From Martinezella calliandrae (GTDB lineage: Bacteria > Pseudomonadota > Alphaproteobacteria > Rhizobiales > Rhizobiaceae): a stretch of DNA of 64,000 bases. The notes under the pieces are model-generated. The model saw only the letters and a program-made list of their open reading frames with translations, had not been told where the DNA came from and ran no database searches. The translations under genes and the position numbers were made by a program. Below, piece after piece: positions 1 through 7,750 of the stretch; positions within the stretch are counted from its first letter, which is position 1; every line of letters starts with the position of its first letter. The stretch lies in assembly GCF_030272695.1 (NCBI RefSeq), contig NZ_JARFYN010000009.1, forward strand, positions 1 to 64,000, given 5' to 3'.

Positions 1-131
1 GAGATGATGATCTTCGCAGATGTCAGTTCCGGACGATCGGAGGTCGATAGCGCGTCCTTGACGAAGGTCGACAGACCGGGATTGGCGACCGCAGGGATCT
101 CTCGACGCACAGGGTGTCAGACAGGAACTCG

Positions 132-299
132 CTAGACCGGAAGAGGGCTGCCACTCCCTTCCCTTTGCACATCCGGGTGTTCCAGCGCCAAAAAGATTTC
201 CAGGATCGAACAACGGCCCTCCGCATGCCTCACACATTGGTCGAAGGCTGCGAATGTAGCATTGATGAAGTGCTGCAGGTCCTCATTTCTTGGATTCAT
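132..299 (-). CDS. Possible small protein of unknown function
   Basis: A 55-residue frame beginning MNPRNEDLQHF. The ATG at 299 is preceded by a purine-rich GGGAGGGGACGG stretch that would make a good ribosome binding site. It lies 39 bp downstream of the demethylase gene on the same strand, so it could be the last gene of that transcript or the start of a decayed one. No domain, signal peptide or membrane segment is seen and no family is recognised. The good binding site is the main support. Confidence 0.3.
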   Translation of the reverse strand: MNPRNEDLQHFINATFAAFDQCVRHAEGRCSILEIFLALEHPDVQREGSGSPLPV

Positions 300-338
300 T
301 CCGTCCCCTCCCAGCGGATCGACCAATCGTTCCGCGCG

Positions 339-2375
339 CTAGATGTCCTTCGCGATCCGAAGGCCATCGTAGATCGCCGCATGCGTATTGCGGGCCGCGA
401 CGGCATCACCTATCCGGAACAACTGAAATTTCCCTTCAGGGTTGCGAACGACAGACTGGGATCTTCCCGAAAGAAGCTGGTCGTGTGAAATTTCGCCGAA
501 GTTGCTGGAGAGCGGCTTCAGCTCGAAATACAGCTCGTCGAGCGGAATGGTGCCGTGATTCACAACGATCTGGTCGACGACGCGCTGCTTGGAAACGCCC
601 CCGTAGTCGCTTCCGATATTGGCGACGATCTGGTTGCCGTTCTTCTCAGCCGACTCCAGCCGGAACGTCACAGTAAAAGTGACATCGAGCTTCTGCAGCG
701 AGCGCATGTACGGAACGAGGTTCATCGCCATGACTTCCGGCGCGAAAGAGCGGTCGGGCGTCATGATTTCGACCTTCGCTCCTGCCTTTGCCAGGAATTC
801 AGCAGCCTGCAAACCCGCATGATCACCAGCGTCATCGAAGATCAGAACATTCGTGCCGGGTTTTGCGTCGCCTGAGATGATATCCCAGGACGAGACGACA
901 AGTTCGTTTCCCTTTGAAAGAATCTCCGTATGTGGCAGGCCGCCCGTCGCGATGATGACGACGTCCGGATTTTCTGCGGTGACCGTTTCCGCTTCTGCCC
1001 AGGTATTGAAGTGGAACTTGACGCCATGCTTCTCGCATTGGCTCATGCGCCAGTCGATGATGCTGATCATCTCTCGCCGGCGATCGCTGCGCGCTGTAAG
1101 TCGGATCTGGCCGCCCGGATCGTTCGTGGCCTCGAAAACGACCACTTCATGCCCGCGCTCGGCCGCAACACGCGCCGCCTCAAGACCGGCCGGACCGGCT
1201 CCGACGATGACAACCTTCTTCCGGACGTCGGCCTTCGACACGATATGCGGCATGGTGAGCTCACGACCTGTCGCTGCATTATGAATACAATAGGCCGCGC
1301 CACCCTGGTAAATGCGGTCGAGACAATAATTCGCGCCGACACAAGGGCGAATGTCCTCCTCGCGTTTTTCGATGATTTTCCGCACGATGTGCGGATCGGT
1401 CATATGAGCCCGGGTCATTCCCACCATGTCCACTTTTCCGGCGGCAATGGCATGACGGGCGGTGGCAACGTCTGGAATTTTCGCGGCATGGAACGTCGGG
1501 AAGTTCGTTGCCGCGCGAATCTCGCCGGCGAAATCGAGATGCGGCGAATTCGCCATGCCCTGAATCGGAATGACATCGGTCAGGCCCGGATCTGTGTCGA
1601 TGTGGCCGCGGATGACGTTCAGGTAGTCGATGAGACCGCTATCGCGCAGCCGCTTGGAAATTTCGATGCCTTCTGCCTTGCCGGTACCGCCGGGAAGACA
1701 TTCGTCGGCCGTATACCGCACGCCGACAATAAAGTCGTAGCCTACGCGTTCACGTATCGCCTTGAAGACGTCCAGACCGAAGCGCATACGATTTTCCAGT
1801 GGGCCGCCATAGGAACCGTCGAGTTCGTTGGTGAGCGGTGAAGCGAACTGATCGATCAGATGGCCATAGGCCTCCAACTCCACCCCATCCATGCCACCAG
1901 CTTTCATGCGTTCGGCCGCATCCGCGAAGTCCTTGATGATGCGCTCAATATCCCAGTCTTCGACCTTCTTTGGAAACGCGCGATGCGAAGCTTCACGATG
2001 ATGCGATGGTGCGACAACCGGTAGCCAATCGCCTTTGTCCCAACGCGTGCGACGCCCGAGATGGGTCAGCTGGATCATGATCGCCGCGCCCTCTTCGTGC
2101 ACGGCATCCGTCATTTCCCGGATCCAGGGAACGATCTCGTCCTTATAGGCGAGCAGGTTATTGAAAACCGGCGGGCTGTCCCTCGAAACCGCGGCAGACC
2201 CGGCCGTCATTGTCAGGGCGACGCCGCCCTTTGCCCTCTCCACCGTGTAAGCCCGATACCGCTCCTTCGGCATGCCATCCTCCGGATAGGCTGGCTCATG
2301 CGAGGTCACGATGATGCGGTTGCGAAGCGTGAGATGCTTGAGCTGATAAGGCTGAAGCAGAGGATCGTTCGACAT
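339..2375 (-). CDS. N-methylproline demethylase-like flavin/Fe-S oxidoreductase (StcD/HpbB family)
   Basis: A 678-residue protein with the layout of the 2,4-dienoyl-CoA reductase / trimethylamine dehydrogenase family. An old-yellow-enzyme FMN barrel occupies about residues 1-340, a cysteine-rich Fe-S loop lies near 355-375, and a C-terminal FAD/NAD(P)-binding part starts at VVIVGAGPAGLEAA. Members of this family remove methyl groups from N-methylproline in the breakdown of proline betaine. That role is inferred here from the divergent betaine importer and ProC-like gene. The Fe-S loop reads C-x2-A-x2-C-x11-C: the second cysteine of the usual C-x2-C-x2/3-C-x11-C is alanine. The start is the ATG at 2375, facing the TetR gene across a 149-bp promoter region. 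A dimethylglycine or other methylamine substrate is an alternative. Confidence 0.8.
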   Translation of the reverse strand: MSNDPLLQPYQLKHLTLRNRIIVTSHEPAYPEDGMPKERYRAYTVERAKGGVALTMTAGSAAVSRDSPPVFNNLLAYKDEIVPWIREMTDAVHEEGAAIMIQLTHLGRRTRWDKGDWLPVVAPSHHREASHRAFPKKVEDWDIERIIKDFADAAERMKAGGMDGVELEAYGHLIDQFASPLTNELDGSYGGPLENRMRFGLDVFKAIRERVGYDFIVGVRYTADECLPGGTGKAEGIEISKRLRDSGLIDYLNVIRGHIDTDPGLTDVIPIQGMANSPHLDFAGEIRAATNFPTFHAAKIPDVATARHAIAAGKVDMVGMTRAHMTDPHIVRKIIEKREEDIRPCVGANYCLDRIYQGGAAYCIHNAATGRELTMPHIVSKADVRKKVVIVGAGPAGLEAARVAAERGHEVVVFEATNDPGGQIRLTARSDRRREMISIIDWRMSQCEKHGVKFHFNTWAEAETVTAENPDVVIIATGGLPHTEILSKGNELVVSSWDIISGDAKPGTNVLIFDDAGDHAGLQAAEFLAKAGAKVEIMTPDRSFAPEVMAMNLVPYMRSLQKLDVTFTVTFRLESAEKNGNQIVANIGSDYGGVSKQRVVDQIVVNHGTIPLDELYFELKPLSSNFGEISHDQLLSGRSQSVVRNPEGKFQLFRIGDAVAARNTHAAIYDGLRIAKDI

Positions 2376-2420
2376 GTGTCGGGCTCCGGTTTATGGCTTG
2401 TTCGCGCTCGACGCTAGGGC

Positions 2421-2486
2421 AAAATGTACATTAATGTCAATAAAGAAAACAAATAAGTACGCAGCGTCGACATATATGTACATTTT
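2421..2486. promoter_or_regulatory. Paired inverted operator copies between the demethylase and TetR genes
   Basis: An 18-bp element, AAAATGTACATTAATGTC, lies at 2421-2438. Its reverse complement recurs at 2469-2486 as GACATATATGTACATTTT with 16 of 18 matches. Each contains the perfect palindrome ATGTACAT, and the palindrome centres are 52 bp apart, about five helical turns. The position between divergent genes, one of them a TetR regulator, makes this the likely operator pair. Binding by that TetR protein is inference. Confidence 0.7.
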
Positions 2487-2524
2487 TATTGAATCGGGTT
2501 TCGATTTTTGTTAGGAGATAGCTT

Positions 2525-3154
2525 ATGGAACAGGTTTTGAATGACAGCGGCTGGCGTGGTTCGCAGGAAGGATGGTTGGAAGCCGCCTACGATTCCCTAC
2601 TGGAATCAGGCGTCGATTCAGTAAAAATCCTACCGCTCGCCAAAAGGCTGAACCTTTCACGAACCAGCTTTTATTGGTTCTTCAAAGATCGTGAGGAACT
2701 GCTGAGCGCGCTGCTTGCACGCTGGCGGGAAAGAAATACTGGCGGCGTAATCAAGCAATCGGAAGCTTACGCGGAATCGCTCGCCGAGGCGATGCTAAAC
2801 GTGTTTGATTGCTGGCTCGACAGGAACCTGTTCGACTCGAAATTCGAGTTTGCGGTGCGCAGTTGGGCGCTACAGTCGGAAGATATACTTGCCGAGGTTC
2901 AAAAGGCCGATCAGCTCCGGCTTGATGCTCTGAAGCGGATGTTCATCCGCTTCGGCTACGAAGAGGATCCGGCCGATGTCCGTGCGCGCACGACCTATCT
3001 TGTCCAGATCGGTTACATTTCGATGCAATCGAACGAAGACACCGCGATGCGTATGAAGCGCATCCCCGAATATATCGCCATCTATACCGGCCAAGTGCCC
3101 CAGCAAAGAGAGCTTGACCGCTTCTTTGCGCGTCATGGCCATAAGCCCGAGTGA
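2525..3154 (+). CDS. TetR/AcrR-family transcriptional regulator
   Basis: A 209-residue regulator with the N-terminal TetR helix-turn-helix at about residues 15-60. The recognition-helix region reads LAKRLNLSRTSFYWFFKDRE. The C-terminal ligand-sensing part is unassigned. The ATG follows TTAGGAGATAGCTT, a good ribosome binding site. It is divergent from the demethylase gene and 13 bp upstream of the ProC-like start, so it probably controls both directions through the paired 18-bp sites. A betaine or a demethylation intermediate is a reasonable inducer, but nothing in the sequence shows which. Confidence 0.88.
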   Translation: MEQVLNDSGWRGSQEGWLEAAYDSLLESGVDSVKILPLAKRLNLSRTSFYWFFKDREELLSALLARWRERNTGGVIKQSEAYAESLAEAMLNVFDCWLDRNLFDSKFEFAVRSWALQSEDILAEVQKADQLRLDALKRMFIRFGYEEDPADVRARTTYLVQIGYISMQSNEDTAMRMKRIPEYIAIYTGQVPQQRELDRFFARHGHKPE

Positions 3155-3167
3155 GAGGAAAGTGGTG

Positions 3168-3962
3168 ATGGATGGTGCTTTGCGGATTGGCATCATCGGT
3201 GGTGGCGGCTGGCTCGGCGGGGCGATTGCCGGTGCATTGCTTGATACCGGCGTGGTTGGGCCAGAGCACCTCGCCCTTTCATATCGGCGCGAACGGCCGG
3301 CGCGCTTAGGAGCTTCTTTCTGGACCGCAAATAATCAGGCACTCGTCGACCGATCGGATGTGATCGTTCTCTCCGTCCGCCCCTCCGACTGGCCTAGTAT
3401 CGCCGTCAATGCACATGACAAGCTTATCATCTCCGTTATGGCCGGAATTCGCCTGGAGCAATTGGCGGCACGCCACAAGACCAAGCGTGTGGTTCGGGCC
3501 TTGCCGAACGCAGCGGCGGAAGTCGCCAAATCCTATACGCCATGGATTGCCTCGGGTCAGGCCGGTGAAGACGACCGAAAAATTGTGAGGGCCATATTTG
3601 ATGCCTGCGGGACGCAAGATGAAGTCACAAGCGAAAGCGACATTGATTATCTGACCGGCCTGACCGGCTCGGGACCGGCGTTTCCCGCCCTGTTGGCCTC
3701 AGCGATGATGCGTGATGCGGTCGCTTACGGCCTGCAGAAAGAAGTCGCGCTACGAGCGGTCAGTACTGTGTTTATAGGGGCCGGCCGTTTGCTGGAGCGG
3801 CGCGACGATAGTCCCGATGCCATTGTTGAAGCGTTGGTGAACTATCGCGGCACAACGGCAGCGGGCATCGAGTCCATGCGGGCGACAGGCTTCGAAGCAG
3901 CCGTCGCCGAAGGCCTTTCGGCAGCGTTCCAGAAATCGGTGAGCATGGGGAAAGCCTTCTGA
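3168..3962 (+). CDS. Pyrroline-5-carboxylate reductase family protein (ProC-like)
   Basis: A 264-residue ProC-family protein. The NAD(P)-binding loop GIIGGGGWLGGAI lies at residues 7-19, VRALPNAAAEV matches the family's VRxMPN segment, and GSGPAF and YRGTTAAGIESM lie in the C-terminal dimerisation/active-site region. ProC enzymes reduce pyrroline-5-carboxylate to proline. In this context it may act on a cyclic imine formed during proline betaine breakdown. An upstream in-frame ATG at 3114 would overlap the TetR gene. The ATG at 3168 sits behind GTGAGAGGAAAGTG and gives the usual length, so it is preferred. It heads the importer genes. Confidence 0.8.
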   Translation: MDGALRIGIIGGGGWLGGAIAGALLDTGVVGPEHLALSYRRERPARLGASFWTANNQALVDRSDVIVLSVRPSDWPSIAVNAHDKLIISVMAGIRLEQLAARHKTKRVVRALPNAAAEVAKSYTPWIASGQAGEDDRKIVRAIFDACGTQDEVTSESDIDYLTGLTGSGPAFPALLASAMMRDAVAYGLQKEVALRAVSTVFIGAGRLLERRDDSPDAIVEALVNYRGTTAAGIESMRATGFEAAVAEGLSAAFQKSVSMGKAF

Positions 3963-4033
3963 CGACCGCTGGGGTGGGTTAACGCGGCGTCCCTCCCCCG
4001 GGGCAGTAGAACGCCGCAACAGAGGGAACGAAA

Positions 4034-5035
4034 ATGAAGAAACTACTTGCATCCACATGTCTGGTATTCGGCCTTTTCGGTGGAGCGTCGATTGCAAACG
4101 CCGCAGAATGCGGGAGCGTCACCATCGCCAGCATGAACTGGCAAAGCGCGGAGGTTCTGTCGAACCTCGACAAGATCATTCTCAACGAAGGATATGGTTG
4201 CAGCGCCGAGATCACCGTCGGCGATACGGTTCCGACCATCACCTCCATGGCTGAAAAGGGCCAGCCGGATATCGCTCCGGAAGCCTGGATCGATCTTCTG
4301 CCGGAAATTGTCAAGAAAGGCACGGAAGAAGGCAAGCTGGTTATCGCCGGCACGTCCCTGCCCGATGGCGGTGTGCAGGGCTGGTGGATCCCGAAATATG
4401 TCGCAGACGCGCATCCGGATATCAAGACGATCCCGGACATGCTGAAACATCCTGAGCTCTTCCCCGATCCGGAAGACCCCAAGAAGGGTGCCATTTTCAA
4501 CGGTCCGCAGGGATGGGGTGGCACCGTCGTTACCTCGCAGCTCTACAAGGCCTTCGGCGCCGAGAAGGCCGGCTTCACGCTCGTCGATACCGGATCGGCC
4601 GCCGGCCTCGACGGTTCGATCGCCAAGGCTTATGAGCGCAAGGAAGGTTGGGTCGGCTACTATTGGGCTCCGACCGCCCTGCTCGGTAAATACGCGATGG
4701 TGAAGCTCGATGCCGGTGTTCCCGGCGATGCGACCGAATGGAAGCGCTGCAACACCGTCGCGGATTGCCCTGATCCGAAGCCGAATGCATGGCCGGCCGA
4801 CCATGTTGTGACGCTCGTGGCCAAATCCTTCTCCGAGAAGGTCAGCCCCGAGGTCATCGACTATCTCAAAAAGCGCTCCTGGAGCAACAATACCGTCAAC
4901 AAACTGATGGCCTGGATGACCGACAACCAGGCGAGCGGTGAAGACGGCGCCAAGCACTTCCTAAAGGAAAACAAAGACATATGGACAAAGTGGGTTTCGC
5001 CGGAAGCGGCCAAGAAAATCGAAGCGACATTGTAG
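4034..5035 (+). CDS. Glycine/proline betaine ABC transporter substrate-binding protein (ProX/OpuAC)
   Basis: A 333-residue periplasmic binding protein of the OpuAC family. A signal peptide covers about residues 1-23, a hydrophobic core ending in ANA-AEC. Family-like regions follow, with several tryptophans (ASMNWQSAE, PEAWIDLLP, GGVQGWWIP, GPQGWGGT) of the sort that build the aromatic cage for quaternary amines. It should deliver a betaine to the downstream permease. The ATG follows AGAGGGAACGAAA. The 71-bp gap after the ProC-like gene contains a 7-bp GCGGCGT/ACGCCGC inverted repeat. Proline betaine is the favoured ligand because of the demethylase next door; glycine betaine or choline cannot be excluded. 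Confidence 0.9.
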   Translation: MKKLLASTCLVFGLFGGASIANAAECGSVTIASMNWQSAEVLSNLDKIILNEGYGCSAEITVGDTVPTITSMAEKGQPDIAPEAWIDLLPEIVKKGTEEGKLVIAGTSLPDGGVQGWWIPKYVADAHPDIKTIPDMLKHPELFPDPEDPKKGAIFNGPQGWGGTVVTSQLYKAFGAEKAGFTLVDTGSAAGLDGSIAKAYERKEGWVGYYWAPTALLGKYAMVKLDAGVPGDATEWKRCNTVADCPDPKPNAWPADHVVTLVAKSFSEKVSPEVIDYLKKRSWSNNTVNKLMAWMTDNQASGEDGAKHFLKENKDIWTKWVSPEAAKKIEATL

Positions 5036-5045
5036 TCGCCCAATC

Positions 5046-5072
5046 AAGCGGTGCGCGAAAAGCGCACCGCTT
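5046..5072 (+). other. Intercistronic stem-loop after the binding-protein gene
   Basis: A perfect 11-bp inverted repeat, AAGCGGTGCGC and GCGCACCGCTT, separated by five bases (GAAAA), ten bases after the binding-protein stop codon. No T-tract follows, so it is more likely an mRNA-stabilising hairpin that raises binding-protein expression over permease expression than a full terminator. Confidence 0.6.
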
Positions 5073-5128
5073 CTCAACTGCCGATAAAATAAAAAAAGAC
5101 CACGGCACTTAAGAATAAGGGGAACGTT

Positions 5129-6016
5129 ATGGAATGGTTTTATAAATTCCCGCACATGGACGACGATGCGCTGCGCAATCTAAAGAAGGCGATCGACGAC
5201 GGCTTTCGCACCTTCACCCGCGCCTATGGCGACTCGATCGAGAACTTTTTCTCCCCTTTGCAGCATTTTCTGATCGCGTCGGAACGGTTCATGACACAGA
5301 CGCCCTGGCCGATCATCACCCTGATCATCCTGGCGATCGCCTGGGCGGCAAGCCGCAGCCTGAAGGTCGTCCTCGGCTGTCTCGTGACACTACTGTTGAT
5401 CGGTTATTTCGACATGTGGGACGACACCATGCGCACGATCTCGATGATCTTCGTCTGCACCTTGCTGTCGGTCGCCATCGGCATTCCGATCGGGATTTTG
5501 ATGTCGCGGTCGGACAGGGTGCAGAGAGTCGTCAATCCGATCCTTGACGTCATGCAGACTATGCCGAGCTTCGTCTACCTCATTCCGGTGGTCATGCTTT
5601 TGGGCATCGGCAAGGTGCCGGGACTCATAGCGGTCGTCATTTACGCCATCCCCCCGATGATTCGACTGACCGATCTCGGTATCCGCCTCGTCGACAAGGA
5701 TGTGCTGGAAGCGGCCGACGCCTTCGGATCATCGGGCACGCAGAAGCTATTCAAAGTGCAGTTGCCGCTCGCTCTGCCCACCATCATGGCCGGCATCAAC
5801 CAGACGATCATGATGGCGCTCGCCATGGTCGTCGTCGCCTCGATGATCGGCGTGCAGGGGCTCGGCCAGCCGGTGCTCAAAGCCATCGCCAACCAATATT
5901 TTACTTTGGGCATCTTCAACGGCCTTGCCATCGTCGGCATTGCCATCATCTTCGATCGGGTCAGCCAGGCCTACGGCAAGCGGCTCCAGAAACATCGGGA
6001 GACGGTCCATGGCTGA
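5129..6016 (+). CDS. Betaine ABC transporter permease (ProW/OpuAB type)
   Basis: A 295-residue inner-membrane permease of the binding-protein-dependent family. A soluble N-terminal stretch of about 65 residues is followed by hydrophobic segments beginning WPIITLIILAIAWAA. The EAA loop is visible as EAADAFGSSGTQKLFKVQLP, near residues 192-211, the contact site for the ATPase. The ATG is preceded by AAGGGGAACGTT. It overlaps the ATPase gene by 8 bp, which supports co-translation and a ProX-W-V importer. Confidence 0.9.
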   Translation: MEWFYKFPHMDDDALRNLKKAIDDGFRTFTRAYGDSIENFFSPLQHFLIASERFMTQTPWPIITLIILAIAWAASRSLKVVLGCLVTLLLIGYFDMWDDTMRTISMIFVCTLLSVAIGIPIGILMSRSDRVQRVVNPILDVMQTMPSFVYLIPVVMLLGIGKVPGLIAVVIYAIPPMIRLTDLGIRLVDKDVLEAADAFGSSGTQKLFKVQLPLALPTIMAGINQTIMMALAMVVVASMIGVQGLGQPVLKAIANQYFTLGIFNGLAIVGIAIIFDRVSQAYGKRLQKHRETVHG

Positions 6017-7091
6017 CACGCACTTCAACGGCATCAAGATCCGTCATCTCTATAAGATCTTCGGACCGGAAGCGACGAGGCATGTCGAGGCCGTCAAGAA
6101 CGGCGTCAGCAAGATCCAGCTCAACGAACGGTTCGGCCATGTTCTGGGGCTGAAGGACATCAACCTCGAAATGCCCTCCGGCTGCATCCAGGTGATCATG
6201 GGGCTGTCAGGCTCGGGCAAGTCCACGTTGATCCGGCACATCAACCGCCTGATCGACCCGACCGCTGGCGAAGTGCTCGTCAACGGCGTCGACGTCGTCA
6301 AGATGAACCAGGCCGAACTGAGGGAGTTTCGCCGGCACCAGACGGCGATGGTGTTCCAGAAATTCGCGCTCCTCCCCCATCGCAACGTGCTCGACAACAC
6401 CGTCTACGGCCTTGAAGTGCAGAGCATGGAGCGGGCAAAGAGTGTCGACATCGCCATGTGTTGGCTGGAGCGCGTCGGTCTGAAGGGGTTCGAGCAGAAA
6501 TATCCCAACCAGCTTTCCGGCGGCATGCAGCAGCGGGTCGGCCTTGCCCGGGCATTGGCCAACGACGCGCCGGTGCTGTTGATGGACGAGGCCTATTCGG
6601 CGCTCGACCCGCTGATCCGCACCGACATGCAATCAGTGCTTCTCGATATCCAGAAGGAGATCAAGAAGACGATCGTCTTCATCACCCACGACCTCGATGA
6701 GGCCCTCCGACTAGGCGACCAGATCGCCATTCTGCGTGATGGCGAAATCATTCAGCAAGGGACCAGCCAGGACATCGTCCTTAGGCCTGCCGATGACTAT
6801 GTCGCGAATTTCGTGAAAGAGGTCAACAGAGGGCGCGTCGTTCAGGTCGAAGCCGTAATGTCACCGCTGCGCGCCGGCGTCGGACTGGGTGGGCAGATAA
6901 TCGCGGCTGGCACGACGGTCGAAGATGCCGTGCGCCTGCTGGCCTCGGCGCCGGACGGAGAGGTCACGGTAGTTTCGTCGTCGGGGGAAGCGGTGGGGCT
7001 TGTCACCTTCCGTCAGCTCGCGGAAGCGATGGTCAATTCGAAAGACACATCGAAACAACACGCCGGCGGCCCCTTAGCTGCAGCACTTTGA
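6009..7091 (+). CDS. Betaine ABC transporter ATP-binding protein (ProV/OpuAA type)
   Basis: A 360-residue ATPase. Walker A is GLSGSGKST near residue 65, the Q-loop is MVFQKFALLPHR, the signature is LSGGMQQRV, and Walker B with D-loop is VLLMDEAYSALDP. The extra N-terminal segment ahead of the ABC core is typical of ProV proteins. The last ~75 residues (TTVEDAVRLLASAP onward) look like a single degenerate CBS-type unit, where ProV proteins often carry a pair that senses osmolarity. The ATG at 6009 overlaps the permease end and gives the family N-terminus MADTHFNGIKIRHLYKIFG. Confidence 0.9.
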   Translation: MADTHFNGIKIRHLYKIFGPEATRHVEAVKNGVSKIQLNERFGHVLGLKDINLEMPSGCIQVIMGLSGSGKSTLIRHINRLIDPTAGEVLVNGVDVVKMNQAELREFRRHQTAMVFQKFALLPHRNVLDNTVYGLEVQSMERAKSVDIAMCWLERVGLKGFEQKYPNQLSGGMQQRVGLARALANDAPVLLMDEAYSALDPLIRTDMQSVLLDIQKEIKKTIVFITHDLDEALRLGDQIAILRDGEIIQQGTSQDIVLRPADDYVANFVKEVNRGRVVQVEAVMSPLRAGVGLGGQIIAAGTTVEDAVRLLASAPDGEVTVVSSSGEAVGLVTFRQLAEAMVNSKDTSKQHAGGPLAAAL

Positions 7092-7118
7092 TACTACGCG
7101 AGAGAGGAGCTCCGTCGC

Positions 7119-7307
7119 ATGCTCCTCGACACAGAGCATCCTTTGCGAAAGCAGCCCCACAATGAGCTCCACGCGAGGCCGTCCCTCTATTTCGATGGCG
7201 ACACGGACGTCTGGCAGTCTGCCATCGTCGGCGTAAAGCAGAGGAACTCGCAATGCGCGCCTGCATGGCGGACGGTGCTTCGCAGGCGAGCGCTCGCTCT
7301 CTCGTAG
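7119..7307 (+). pseudogene. N-terminal fragment of a DUF3422-family gene
   Basis: The frame starts MLLDTEHPLRKQPHNELHARP, which matches the conserved HPLR...NELHARP opening of DUF3422 proteins, normally over 400 residues long. Recognisable similarity stops after about 38 residues (near 7230) and the frame ends at 7307. A strong ribosome binding site, AGAGAGGAG, precedes the ATG, 28 bp after the ATPase gene, so a complete gene once stood at the end of the importer operon. The remainder appears deleted and joined to the Ldh2 fragment. Confidence 0.6.
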
Positions 7308-7510
7308 ACGCCACATTGTCGGCCGCAGTTTTTGGTCCCGCAACGCTGGGCTTTCCGCATTTCGTGGATTACCTCCATGGCTTCGCCGAAGGCCGGATCA
7401 AGGGTGACCCGCAACCCAGTCTGCAACGGAGCCTCCCCGCATTCATGATTTCGGATGCCGACGGCGGGATTGCCCAGCTCGGCTTTGACCTTGCTTCATT
7501 CCCGGTGTGA
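7253..7510 (+). pseudogene. N-terminal fragment of an Ldh2/malate-dehydrogenase-family oxidoreductase
   Basis: The frame (AEELAMRACMADGAS..., then GFPHFVDYLHGF and ISDADGGIAQLGFDLA) follows the N-terminal domain of Ldh2-family NAD(P)-dependent reductases, which includes pyrroline-2-/piperideine-2-carboxylate reductases. Only about 85 of the usual ~335 residues remain. Similarity begins near 7238 inside the DUF3422 reading frame, suggesting a deletion junction. It ends near 7497 just before the stop. A reductase of cyclic imino acids would fit the proline betaine context. Positions 7511-7750 hold no recognised gene. Confidence 0.5.
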
Positions 7511-7750
7511 CTGGAATCACCTTCCCGCCGTCCCCAACGACGGAGCTTAAGATTCCGCGCGCTGTTTTTGAATCTATCAGTCGATTTGCGGCACCCAGGC
7601 AGCGCGCAAACAGCAAAAATAGGTCGTAGACCCTCCCCAGAGCTCTCTCTCTTACCGCGCAATTGTCGCAATAGGGCATAACCAGGTGCCCATCACCGTG
7701 TATTGGCGACGCCATCGCCAGCATAGCCACGCCCAAGTAGACGCTTCGAG

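Noticed and set aside
930..1841. Long plus-strand frame opposite the demethylase gene
   Set aside because: It is the antisense frame of a well-conserved coding region, has no family similarity, and reflects high GC codon bias.
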